From Madurella fahalii (Eukaryota; Ascomycota; Sordariomycetes; Sordariales), in contig CM056876.1 in NCBI GenBank assembly GCA_029876055.1, positions 1,364,001 through 1,428,000 on the forward strand: 64,000 nt of DNA, written 5' to 3'. A program made the translations under genes and the position numbers. This document shows, piece by piece, positions 34,363 to 45,340 of the stretch (its first letter is position 1; every line of letters starts with the position of its first letter). The notes under the pieces were generated by a model that made no database searches, had not been told where the DNA came from, and saw only the letters and a list, made by a program, of their open reading frames with translations.

Positions 34363-35326
34363 TTAGAGCTTCCCCTTGTAGCCCTTGGGGGCAAGGTTGA
34401 CGTTGTACTCGAGCTCGAGCACAGCCTTGGGATCGCCCTCCAGCGGCTTGAAGTTGACGACGAGATCATCCTTGACGGCGAACACAGTGTCGCTCTTGAC
34501 CCACGGGTCGTCGCTGGGGTATAGCTGGGTGGTGCAGCCCTGGAAGTCGGGGTGGGTGACCATGATGTGGATGTGGGCGGGGCGCATGGGGTGGCGGTCC
34601 ATGAGGGTCAGAAGCTTCCACGAGGGCCCGTCGCGGGGCAGGCTGTAGGCCGTCGGGTGCAGGCAGTAGAGCCAGTACTTGCCCTCCTCGTTGGCGCGGA
34701 ACTTGCCGCGGAGGTTGTTGGGCGTCTGGTTCTCCGGGTCCTGGAAGTCGTACTTGCCGTTGGCCGACGCCTGCCAGATGTCGAAGACGGCGTTGGGAAT
34801 GGGCTTGCCTGTGATGATGTCGCGGATCACGCCGTGCATCTTGGTGACGCGACCGTTGGGAGGCACGCCATCCTGGAAAATCTCGCCGCCGAGGGGCCGG
34901 AACGGCGCGTGGGGGGACCAAAAGGGGCCCAGAATCGACGACGATGTGGGGTCGAGCGCGCCCTCGGAGACGATCTTGTGGGCAATTTCGTCGACGAGGC
35001 TAAGAAGAATGTCAGACGAGGTTTGTAATGGAGAGAAAACACAATGGCACTACTTACGACTCGAGGCCGAGGATATCGCAGATGCGGTGGGTCTCGTTCC
35101 GGGTCTTGTTGCTGGAGGCGTAGATCTCGCCAAGAGCATTGACAAACTTGACGCCCTCCATCCACTCATCGACAGTGAGCTCAACCTCGCGGGCAAAGTC
35201 GTGGATGTGGCGGATCAGAGCACCGAGGACCTGGCGGTTGCGGGGAGTCGTCTTGGGACCCATTCCCTCCACCACATTCTTGGTGAAGTTGGGGTCGAAC
35301 CGGTGGGAAGGCTTGTCAGAGGCCAT
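34363..35326 (-). CDS. Intradiol ring-cleavage dioxygenase, hydroxyquinol 1,2-dioxygenase type
   Basis: Minus-strand exons 35326-35058 and 34999-34363 with a 58-nt intron (GTAAGT...CTTAG) give 301 residues. The N-terminal domain (about 20-90, RHIHDFAREVELTVDEW) is the dioxygenase N domain used in dimerisation (PF04444). The catalytic domain (PF00775) has the four iron ligands: Tyr about 173 (GKYDFQ), Tyr about 208 (PTAYSLPRDGP), His about 232 and His about 234 (RPAHIHIMV). Such enzymes open hydroxyquinol or catechol between the two hydroxyls to (maleylacetate-type or muconate) acids. The overall pattern fits the hydroxyquinol/catechol group rather than protocatechuate dioxygenase. Its divergent neighbour is a muconate-cyclase-like protein, which supports a role in breakdown of aromatic compounds. 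Confidence 0.9.
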
Positions 35327-36465
35327 TGTGACGGGTGTTGGGTAAAAAAGAAGATAACGGAGCTCGGGGTGATTTTAATTGACTGTGATCAACCGGGCAA
35401 GACTAGGCGCTTGCTTATTATATAAGGTATCTGAGATGGTTGGAGATGAGAATGAAGAAACATTGCAACGGAATCCGGGTGAGGCGCCGAGGTTAAATAG
35501 ACTTCGACCCCGGACTTTGCCTCATATCGAAGTAATCACTGCAGATTGTGAATCCGGCAGCCATCATAGGATGCGGACCACACCAGGTGTGTCATTTTCC
35601 CCGCCGCGAGTGATCGGGGCGCTCTCACGGCAGCTTTCCCGTTCCCCAAACCGCCGCAACGGGAGCGGGGGTGAGGGAGAAACCCATGCGGGAGAAATTA
35701 ACCCCGGCTGTGCAAGGAACACCCGTCCGCAAGCCGAAGTTCCAGGCGCCGGCGCGCCCAGCCCACAGCGCATTCCTAGCGCACCCCAGCGCAAACCAAC
35801 AATTGCCTGACAGGTTGACATCGCCTCCCTCGCTGCTCGCCTGCGCTTGGCACTGGGGACTCATGAGTCGCCGGTTTCGAGTCTGGCACTCTTGTGATCT
35901 CATCAGTCCCACTGGAACCCGAACCCACTCGATTTGCCGCTAGTGCGATTCCAGACTAGCCGGGCCTTCCCCTCGGGGTCCCCTTCTCTGTTCTCGCCTG
36001 AGGCGTACGGGATGTCGTATGGATTGCGTTTCGGGGCCCGGGATGAGCCTTTACCCGTCGGTTCTGGTTGGCAGGATGCGCAGACGAAAGCGCGAGTTTC
36101 GAGGAACAAGGTTTTGCGGCAGTGCAACCATTCATCTACCGCAGCCACAACCGACCCCTGTCGCAGCATCTGCAGCTCCACGTCGCAATTCCGAATATTG
36201 CGGGCGCGAAGGGCGAAGCTTCACTAGAGAACTGCATGTCGTGGAACTGGCATTCGGCGCTCGAACAAGTTGTGGAGAGAGGGATAAACCTAGGTGGCGA
36301 TAGGTAATGCCTCAATTGAATACAACGATTTAGCTCATTGTATGACTTGCGCCCTGTCTCGTGTCTCGCGGCAACACTTGTCGCCATCTCTCTTCTCGAG
36401 TCTCAATCGTTCACCCAGTCCCCAGGAAAAGCCCCGGCTCAGGCAGCCGACGTCATTTTCAAGCC
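35327..36465. promoter_or_regulatory. Shared promoter region of the divergent catabolic pair
   Basis: About 1.1 kb between the dioxygenase (minus) and the lactonase (plus) start codons. No gene or known motif is recognised. Joint regulation is inferred from the arrangement. Confidence 0.4.
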
Positions 36466-37693
36466 ATGCCCCTCCACCACCTGATGATTGGCACCTGGAC
36501 CCCGCCGGGGGCCATTTTCACGGTGCAATTCGACGACGAGAACCTAACATTGAAGCTTGTGAAGCGCACCGAGATCCCTCACGATGAGCCCATCTCGTGG
36601 ATGACATTTGACGTACGGCACCAATTAAACACCGACTAAAAGTAGTTATGCAGCTGGATGCTCACCATGAAAGCAGCATGCCAAGAAGAACCTGTACGGC
36701 GCAGCCATGAAGAAATGGTCCAGCTTTGCCGTCCGGAGCCCGACTGAGATTGTCCATGAGGCGTCGCATCCCATGGGCGGCGACCGTAGGTGATTGCGTC
36801 GCCACAAGGGTGGAGGTGAAACTTGCTGATGAATTCTCTTCACTCCAGCCAAGGCCAACAGCGCCGATACCAACACGCGCGCCATCTTCCTCCTCGCGGC
36901 TAAGCAGCCGCCGTACGCCGTCTATGCCAACCCCTTCTATAACCACGCCGGCTTCGGCAACGTCTTCTCCGTCTCCCGGACGGGCCGGCTCGAGGCTAAC
37001 ATCCAAAACTACCCATACCAGCCCAACACGGGCATCCACGGCATGGTTTTCGACCCGACCGAGACCTACCTCTACTCGGCCGACCTTACGGCAAACAAGC
37101 TCTGGACACATCGCAAGCTCCCATCGGGCGAGGTTGAGCTCGTCGGCAGCATCGATGCCCCCTCCCCCGACGACCACCCGCGCTGGGTGGCCATGCACCC
37201 GACGGGCAACTACCTGTACGCGCTGATGGAAGCCGGCAACCGCATCTGCGAGTACGTCATCGACCCGACCACGCACATGCCCGTCTACACACACCACAGC
37301 TTCCCGCTCATCCCGCCGGGGATCCCTTCTAAAGACAAGGAAACCGGCAAGGGCCTGTACCGCGCCGACGTGGTCGCCCTGACGGTCAGCGGCAAGTACA
37401 TGTTCGCGTCGTCGCGCGCCAACAAGTTCGAGCTGCAGGGCTACGTGGCTGCGTTCCGGCTGCGCGATTGCGGCAGCATCGAGCGGCAGCTGTGCCTGAA
37501 CCCGACGCCGACCAGCGGCGGGCACAGCAACGCCGTCTCGCCGTGCGACTGGAGCGACGAGTGGCTCGCAATCACCGACGACCAGGAGGGCTGGCTCGAG
37601 ATGTACAGATGGAAGGACGAGTTCCTGCACCGCGTCGCGCGGGTGCGCATCCCCGAGCCCGGGTTTGGCATGAATGCGATTTGGTATGACTGA
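36466..37693 (+). CDS. Carboxy-cis,cis-muconate cyclase-like lactonase (beta-propeller)
   Basis: Exons 36466-36612, 36677-36785 and 36849-37693 with introns of 64 and 63 nt join to 366 residues with no stop. The protein is of the 6-phosphogluconolactonase/lactonase family (PF10282), a seven-bladed beta-propeller, seen in repeated motifs such as IHGMVFDPTETYLYSADL, PRWVAMHPTGNYLYALME and LTVSGKYMFASSRAN. In fungi the closest characterised enzyme is 3-carboxy-cis,cis-muconate lactonising enzyme of the beta-ketoadipate pathway, the step after ring cleavage of protocatechuate. The neighbouring intradiol dioxygenase in divergent orientation supports an aromatic catabolism role. The exact substrate (carboxy-muconate or another muconate) cannot be read from sequence. 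Confidence 0.85.
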
Positions 37694-37890
37694 GGATGCA
37701 GTCCATGGGTAGTAAGGAAAAAAGCGGGCAAAAAATAAAATATAGAAAGAACCAAAGGCGAGCATCCAGAAGCCATGAATATAAGATGATTAGCGTTTGG
37801 CCATGTAGAATAATTCTGTGTTGGACAATTCAATCCGCATCCCGCAGTCTGCACTCATACAAACAATAAAAGGATAATTCGAACAGAAAG

Positions 37891-37974
37891 GGGCGACTAG
37901 TCTAGTGGTCAGGACGCTTCGTTGTGGCGGTTTGTGATTCCGAAGAAACCCAGGTTCGATTCCTGGGTCGCCCA
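37891..37974 (+). tRNA. tRNA-His (GTG) with a 12-nt intron
   Basis: Acceptor GGGCGAC/GTCGCCC with discriminator A, D arm TAGTCTAGTGGTCAGGA, anticodon stem CTTCG/CGAAG with loop TTGTGG + C (anticodon GTG), interrupted by about 12 nt after position 37. T arm CCAGG-TTCGATT-CCTGG. Confidence 0.93.
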
Positions 37975-39111
37975 TTATCTTTTATATGTATCCCCGCTCA
38001 GTGTCCCACACTTTGCCCTACAGATTTTTTATGGACTCCAAACGGAGCCTCAACCGTTTTAAATGAGGAGGCACTCGATATAATGACACTGCAGCCGCAA
38101 GGCTGTGTAGGCCGAATGACGACAGGCCATCGAGATCCCGCACAACTTTGCCCACACCACACCCTGATGTGGAAGCTAGCGTATGCAAGATTCAAATACC
38201 TCTGCCAGCCCCGTCCTTCCCTGATGCATGCGTCGATGATTGATTTGCTCTCTCCCCCATGGTTCCAATGTTTCAGTCACAGCTCATCGTAATTCATCTT
38301 TCGTTAAAGGCATAGCTAAGCTAAGATACAATGAAGGTAGTTGTGGCCTACTCGCATAATGGTAACCAGCACCTTTTCTAAGCATCAACTGCCCCCCGAT
38401 GTAAGATCGAAGTCTCGTCAATCCTCTCCTTGCCCCACCGCCATTCACCCCATCTATATGTTCGGTACTAATATTGCAACTGGCCAATTAACCAGATCGC
38501 CGTGCCTCGATCTCCTGTCCATCCTCGTGAATGCCGCATCGAACTTTCAGTATTAGAGTCGATTCCAGTGGCAGAGCACTCCCAGTCGATGACCGTACGA
38601 AGATCGGCGGACTGTCTCTCCATAGCTACCTTATATACATGCCGTCGATTTCCTGCCGTATCTCCTGCTGAGCCGTCTCACATCTACACCGTTCCTTGTC
38701 TGCCGTTAGAGGCGATTCCTCTTCATAGAAGTTGGTCCAGTCGGCGAGCCGAGTTGTTTCTCCAATTCCCTTCATCGCTTCTCGTTCTCTTTCTGATTGA
38801 CGATAGCATTACAAGCTGTCTGGACGACATATTCAATGCTAGCCTCTGGAAAATCCTTCGACTTACTGCCCGTGTCTCACGTCGTTAGTCGTCTTGGTAA
38901 TTGGCGATTACCGATTCCTTCTTCCGTACGATTATTGTATTGAAATGGTGCAGAAACACACATCTACACCCACATACCCACCAAAACAAGGGGGGAGGAC
39001 AAAGACGGCCAAATGCCAGACAGAGAAGATAGACAAGACAGGCCAGGCGACACCACCACAAATCGGGTCCCTGCAGCCTAGACAAGGTCAAAATAACATG
39101 TGCAGATAGAG

Positions 39112-39131
39112 CTCCCTCTGGTCAGAGGGAG
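39112..39131. repeat. Palindrome, copy 1
   Basis: Arms CTCCCTCTG and CAGAGGGAG are perfect complements separated by GT. It shares the core CCCTCTG-N2-CAGAGGG with the copy at 39305. Confidence 0.85.
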
Positions 39132-39304
39132 ATCACTTTGCACGTAAAGAAAGCTCGTCAATTGAGCCTGCAACAAGTGTGAAGAGAGTGCTGAATTGAT
39201 TGTTCTGTCTAAGGAGCAATGGCCAGGACGGCCCTACTTATGGTGCGAAAGAAAAATGGGCCCACGGCGAGTTCCAGCCCCCGGGGCACCATCCTAGCAA
39301 CTGC

Positions 39305-39324
39305 GTCCCTCTGATCAGAGGGAC
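39305..39324. repeat. Palindrome, copy 2 (perfect 20 bp)
   Basis: GTCCCTCTGATCAGAGGGAC is identical to its own reverse complement. It lies 193 bp from copy 1 and is followed by another partial CCCTCTGGGG. Confidence 0.88.
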
Positions 39325-42300
39325 CCTGCCCTCTGGGGACTGTTTTCCCCAACTCAGTATCGTTGATTGTCCCGCCGAACGGCGTATCCGGCTCGATTGC
39401 TGCTTCTGTAACCGCCACCAATCCATAGCTGGTACCAACGTCCTGCTAAAACTTCTCCGTCGCCGGCTTCATCGGTTGGTTCGGCATAATACGCTGCAGC
39501 CGCTACGGAAATCGCTCGATCCTTTGCAAGTAGCTTGTTTCTTAGGATTCCGGGTCAGTTGGTGACCAATCCAGGAGAACACCATGTTATACCTGGCGAC
39601 ACGGATGCCGTGTACCCAGAATTACGCCCCAAAACACACAACACATTTAGATACACGGAGAATAAGCAACCATATACAATTATATACACACCACACCGCA
39701 CACAGGGCCAAGCACAAATAACCTGGAAACACGGACGTCGCCTCTGCCGCTACATCCTATATACAGGTAGAAACCGAAACCCAGCGACAAGGGAAGTAGA
39801 GCACCTATGTCCGCATGCAGATCGAAGCCAACACCCGCTCTGCCCCCGAAGAACAGACAGAATCTATGCACGCAGATTGGCCGATGCCTCCACTATCGTA
39901 ATTCTTTTCAGCAATAGAACCGCCCTAACCCCAGCAGAACAGTGGGTTCAGCGAGGTATAGGTTTTTTTTACCGCGATTATACGCCTTCCTCAACAATCC
40001 TTGTTTGATAGCTTGCAAATCAAACAGGTTACCATACAGACGACATGCACACCAGCGTGAATGTGAAAGACGGGCAGCTTATTGAGAGTCATAAATCCAT
40101 ACTGTCACCTTCACTCTTGCCAGCTCCCGCCATCTCTGATTTATAGCATGGCGATGAGAGGCGCCTTCCTAAGCAATGGTTGCTATTTCCAACACATCGA
40201 GTATACGTCTGTTAGTAATATGATGCACAATGAGTCAGGCATTCCAGGTTCTGCAGTGAGTTATGCGGTAATTAAACTTAATAACGGACATGTAAATATG
40301 AAAACGTATGTTAGGAAATAAAAAATGAAAGAGAAAGAGAGAAAAATTCTTTTCCAACGCAAAATCCTGGGCTGACGTGGCACTGTGAACCTCCATTTCG
40401 TCTGTCTGGAGGGTGCTCAGATCACTGACAGGACTCGGCCGTGCAGTAAGTTATATGAACTCCATGGCCCAAGTGTTGTCTGGTTATTAAGCCACTGAGT
40501 GAGAAAATCACTAGCGTGCGATAATGGGGTATCATGGCGGGGATTTCTGAGTTGCCGTCCCGACAGTGTGGTAGCAATGTCACCGCCCATTCCGGTCAGA
40601 GACTGAGCTGCTCCATCTCGGTTGCTGATGACAGCCCTCTGCCAAGGAACCGTTAGCAACTGGAGAAGAGCAAGCGAAGAGAGGTTGCCAAGGGAAGAAG
40701 CCCATCTAACCTCTGATACCCGCAGATGGTCGGCAGACCAGGACCCAACATGTGCGAGAGACTCGTCCGCGCAAGCCCGAAAGTCCCCATTAACAAGCGG
40801 TGAGTCCATATGCAATGTAGAATAACGGCTTGTGCTGGACGGTGGCGGCATCCAAGAGATAGAAGATTTCTCCGACCTTCGAGACATTATATCGGGCGCG
40901 AGGTTCTGTAAAGTAATCGGGTGGAATTTAGAAGAGTAATTAGGACTTCGGCTATTCGAGGTAATTTGTAGGGGATGATATCACCAAGTCTGGGAGGGAT
41001 AACACAAGGGGACATGCGGACGCAGCCGTGATTAATAGATACGCCATTGGCTGCCTATACAATCTGCTATCCAACTCGCTTCTAGATGGCTCTCTTCACG
41101 GCACAAACGAGAGGAGGGGGATGTGTGGCGCCTCATCTCCCAATCGGGACGATACCTACGAGGGCCCTGGGCCAGGAATAAGTGATCCAGCAACTGCAGC
41201 GGTTCAAGCATCTTCCTAAGACCACATAATTACGTGCCGTCTGATGCAATGATTTGCTCAAGCAGTCAGCTCGAAGCATCTGCGGTTGCCCGATCGAGTC
41301 AGAATGCCTGGCCATTGGCGAGCTGTGTCAGTCATCATGTTGCGGAATATGCCGACTACAATTACCGAATCCGGTAAGGCGCAAAAGGGACGCCCCCTAC
41401 CACCCAGGTGTTCAAGGTCGGAACCTTTGTGCATGCGCTTCGGCGATGCAGCTACGACTCTACGAGGCTTCGTCATCATGGGGAGGTTCATGGAAACGAC
41501 GACCAATCTGCACCTTTGGTTCATATGACCAAGCCAGATCAGTATACACTAACAAGCCGCTATGGGCGCCACACGAGTCCAACAGAAAGCTGGTAATTTC
41601 GTTGCACACGCACTAACGTGACCGTGACGATCATCCCTCCCCCATTTCGCTTGATGTTGATGGTTCGTGGCCCGTGCGAGCCGATATCCTCGGCCGGGCC
41701 GGTCCCGTCGTGGGCGAACTCTGGTTCACCCGGATCCGACTATTTTTACCCCAAGGCGGTGAAGGTACGTACCTACAATTCCTCGATTAGGCATGGCCAC
41801 ATGCCAACACGGTTGCGGTGCGTTTCCGGTAGAGGCGGCAGGGGCCAGAAAGAAAATGGGAATGTTTTCAGGACATTGGCGTTAGGCTGCTGGTTGAAAA
41901 TGAGCATGTGAATGTGGTTGAGATGGGAACGTCGGGTAAGGGCTCACACAGGTGTCCGCGTCCACTGCGGTGCCACCATGTCTATGTTTCTAGACGAAGG
42001 TACTTATTTCCATTTTTTTTTTTTTAACCGTCGTGACTTCAATCGGGGAGAAGGGAGGAGGTAGCAGGGACCACAGATATCGCCTTGCGGCCTTGGCCTG
42101 GCAGCCCTGGCCTTGCAATTGAGCCATTTTTCAGCCTCAGTAACAAATTGATGAAGCCCGCCTGAGAGAGAGAAGCAGGGAAGCAGGGAAGCAGGCAACG
42201 CTTAGCCAGATCTGGCCATGGAAAAAGTTCCCGCCTTTCCTTCGAGGTTCGGGCCTCAGCCGAGCGTCGGGCGCGGCCAATTGGCCATACGGCACAGCGT

Positions 42301-42444
42301 AAGGTTGGTGCCAGGGTGTTGCGGGTGGCGATGCCTCTGAAGCAGATGTGAAGGTTCCTCCAACCTAAACGATGTCTTTATTGTCCTCCGAAACCTTCAA
42401 TCCGGCCTACCCTTATTTAATAGGTTGATCGGACAGGCTACACG

Positions 42445-44628
42445 ATGGAATCATCATGTCAAATACGGTTTGTCGACGGGGCCGGAACTCAGCGGGCTGC
42501 CCACTTTTCCGGCGAATTGTGGGAGAAGCACAAGCCTGAGTTGTGGAAACTACGAAATGATCGAAGGACGTTGGACGACATCATTGACATCATGAAGAAG
42601 AAGCATGATTTCGCGCCATCGTCAGTTTTGTGCGCCCCACTATCGTCTACGTTCAGCATCTAATGGCCCGGCAGACGCAGGCAATTGGGTTATCATTTCG
42701 CCAAGTGGAAGACGGCCGGAAGCCACTCAGCGCCCGAAGCGGGTGGGGGCGAGTTTGTTGTCGATGCACCACAGGCCGCCATCAACCGAACGCCCAACGA
42801 TGGCGACCGGCGATGCTTCGGTGTTGATGTACAGCCTCCTCCGGCCAAGAGGCACAAGGCAACGGCGACGTCCGTGTTTGCTTCCACCGCCTTGCCAACG
42901 GCCGTGACGACAACGGTGGCTGCGGAACCCGAGGAGAAACGGTCATCTGCCGCGTACGTAGCCACGCCAAAGACAGAAACGGTGACCTATGAGAATCTAC
43001 TACCCTCAACCTTGGCGTCCGTCGGCCCGCTTGCTCGGTCGGCGTTGCAGATGGACCAGAATAAGCACGTTATTTCTTTTTCTGAGGACGAGGTAGCGCG
43101 CGTCAAGCTGGCCGCCCAGCTCTTTCTTTCCTGTCGCTTCCACGACGAGGCATTTCGTCTCTGTGCACTGCTCATTGAGCGAGACCGAGCGGCGTCGCCG
43201 GAGCACCACCTTCGGCCTTGCCATGGCGTCTTCGTCGCAGCCCACACGGCCATCTTAGGACAAGATGGGGCCACCCCACAGACTCTATTACGACTCGAGC
43301 AAATCAAAGCCGTCAAGGCCAAATCAGCGCTCCACGAATTTCTTTCCGTCATGCTCCTTGCAGATTGCAAGGTGTTCACATGGCGCCGCCCCTATGGCTC
43401 GGAACAGAGCGACGGCAACGCCGAACACTTCGTCAGGTGGGCTGGGATGCCGGCTTCGAAGTTGGGCGATCTGCTGGACAAGCTGCCCCAGCATGATCGT
43501 TCGCTGGACTTGCTGACTTGGTATCAGCTCGTTCGCTTGCAAGCATCCCCTGGCCCAAAACTTCTAGATCTGCGGCACGATCCGTCATCGTCAAATTACG
43601 GTTTCGGCCGCCTGAGCACCGAACAGCGCTGGGCGCCGTGGGCGGTCCACGAATACACCGACGCGCTGCTCCTGCGCCGACCAGGGCCTTTCGAACTGGC
43701 CGACGGCGTCATGCAGAACTCTTGCCTCCGGCAGTGCGTGGAGTCCTGCCACAGCGAGATACTCAAGTTTGATACGATACTTGCGATCGTGGGCATCTGG
43801 GAAAAGATGGGATGGAAAACCATGGCGTTGAGGAATGTAAACATGGCCAGGCCATCGCGAGTCCGATGCTCCATAGCCACCTCCATGGCCATGTTTGTCT
43901 ATCTCTGGGGCATTTGGGTCGACATCAGGAGGTCCCAACCGCGCCAAATGGCCTGGATTGACCACGCCGAGGCTCGCATGGGAATCCCGCCTACCGAGCT
44001 CCTCGTGATGGTCTGCCACATGATATGTGATGCCGCAGTTCTATGGAAGCCGGTCGAGTCCCACCCACTCAGCCCTCTGCTGCTAGATAAAAGCTTGCGG
44101 TCCGGAGTGGGGCGTTTGGCGCAGGAGTCCGACGAAAATCTTGCACGGAGATTCTTAGGATGCTTCCACCAGCGGAACAGCCTGGTGCCATGGCCGGACA
44201 GCGCGGGTTCTGCCCCACGGGTTCCTTCCTCGATCGTCTGGGTTCTTCTGCGGAAGACGCTGGGCCTCTCGGGTACGGACCCTGGCTCGCACATAAGCCT
44301 ATCGGGAGCCCCGGCATTCGTGCGGGCCTGTCTTGATGTGCCACCTCTGGGAAGCCAATGCTCGATTGATACCACGTCAATGGCGCCATCACTGAGCTCG
44401 TCAGACTACTCGGCCTTCTCTCGGCTTCGGGACCGCATCAGCCGAGCCATTCGGCCGTCGTCTGTGAGCGTCGTCTCTCAGCAGACAATTATCAGCATCA
44501 GTGACAGTTTGGACAAGTATCTCAACATTTCGCCAATGCGAACGGAAGAAGACGTTTCGGCGGCAACGAGGACGGGTGGTGTTGCAGACGAAGGCGACGA
44601 GCATCATCCTGCCCACCAGGAGCAATGA
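42445..44628 (+). CDS. Clr5-domain protein
   Basis: Exons 42445-42620 and 42675-44628 with a 54-nt intron (GTCAGT...GGCAG) give 709 residues. The N-terminus holds a Clr5 domain (PF14420): LWEKHKPELWKL, RNDRRTLDDIIDIMKKKHDF, then across the intron SRRQLGYHFAKWK, ending with the typical KW motif. Clr5 domains occur at the N-terminus of many fungal proteins of unknown function and are probably DNA- or chromatin-binding; the name comes from a fission yeast silencing factor. The rest of the protein (about 100-700) is helical and has no domain I recognise, as is usual for long members. It lies upstream of the CYP51 gene, but no functional link is shown. Confidence 0.82.
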
Positions 44629-45340
44629 GGTTGAAAGACGAGAAAATCTCAAGTATCAATACCAGCTACTCGACGTAGCATAGTCTCTGCATCTTACCTA
44701 CACTCCTTCGGACTTGGCCAGGCGGAAAAAGTAGGTAATTAAGGCACCTAAAGTAGCGCAAAGCAGGCCGGGCTGGGCGGGGATTTAAAGCATCAAACTC
44801 TCAATCTCGACGCTGAAACGACCAATTTCCTTGCTAGAAAGGGGATATAGGGAGGCCATCTTGGGGAGTATTGCTTCCGTCTCGTTTTTCTTGCGTTGCT
44901 ACTGTTGTTTTGGTTATTGACGGGCTGGAGGATTTCTCGGAATTCAAGTGCGAGCCTTGCAGGAGCCCTGTCGAAGCACCAGGGGTTTCGCGCAGACAGC
45001 GGAACCAGGATTGAACGGAAACTTACCTTAGGTAGATACCTACTTATACTTTTAGAGCTGGGTGCACTTCATACGGAGGATAGGCGCTGAATACGAATAC
45101 GAAAACGGTGACCGAATACGGGTACTGACCGCCGCCGCGGCCTTGCCTAGCCAACAACACAGCTACATGAATGGTGAAGCCGAGCAGGTTAGCAAGAACA
45201 CTGATACGAATACATCGAACGATCAGCACATCGTACTTGCTAAGCCAAGTAATTAAAAATACCAAAAACTTAGCCTGGCCTCTGCTCGCTCTGTCTCCCT
45301 TATTCTCCCTGCACTCACGACACCCTGATCACGCTCGACA
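44629..45340. promoter_or_regulatory. Promoter region of the CYP51 gene
   Basis: About 0.7 kb with no gene. It contains the CGAA cluster listed below. The first part must also carry the 3' end of the Clr5-domain gene. Confidence 0.5.
45094..45219. promoter_or_regulatory. Cluster of five CGAA motifs upstream of CYP51
   Basis: CGAA is found on the plus strand at 45094, 45100, 45113, 45207 and 45216, 125-247 bp before the start codon. In Fusarium graminearum the zinc-cluster regulator FgSR is known to bind CGAA repeats in CYP51 promoters. That a similar factor acts here is an inference. Confidence 0.4.

Larger units (their letters stand above)
37694..42444. other. Gene-poor stretch with tRNA-His and palindromes
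   Basis: About 4.75 kb. It contains the tRNA-His gene, two related palindromes near 39.1-39.3 kb and several open frames of 100-160 codons (for example minus 40417-40887 and plus 39535-40008) that do not resemble known proteins. It looks like old, partly decayed intergenic DNA. Confidence 0.45.
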
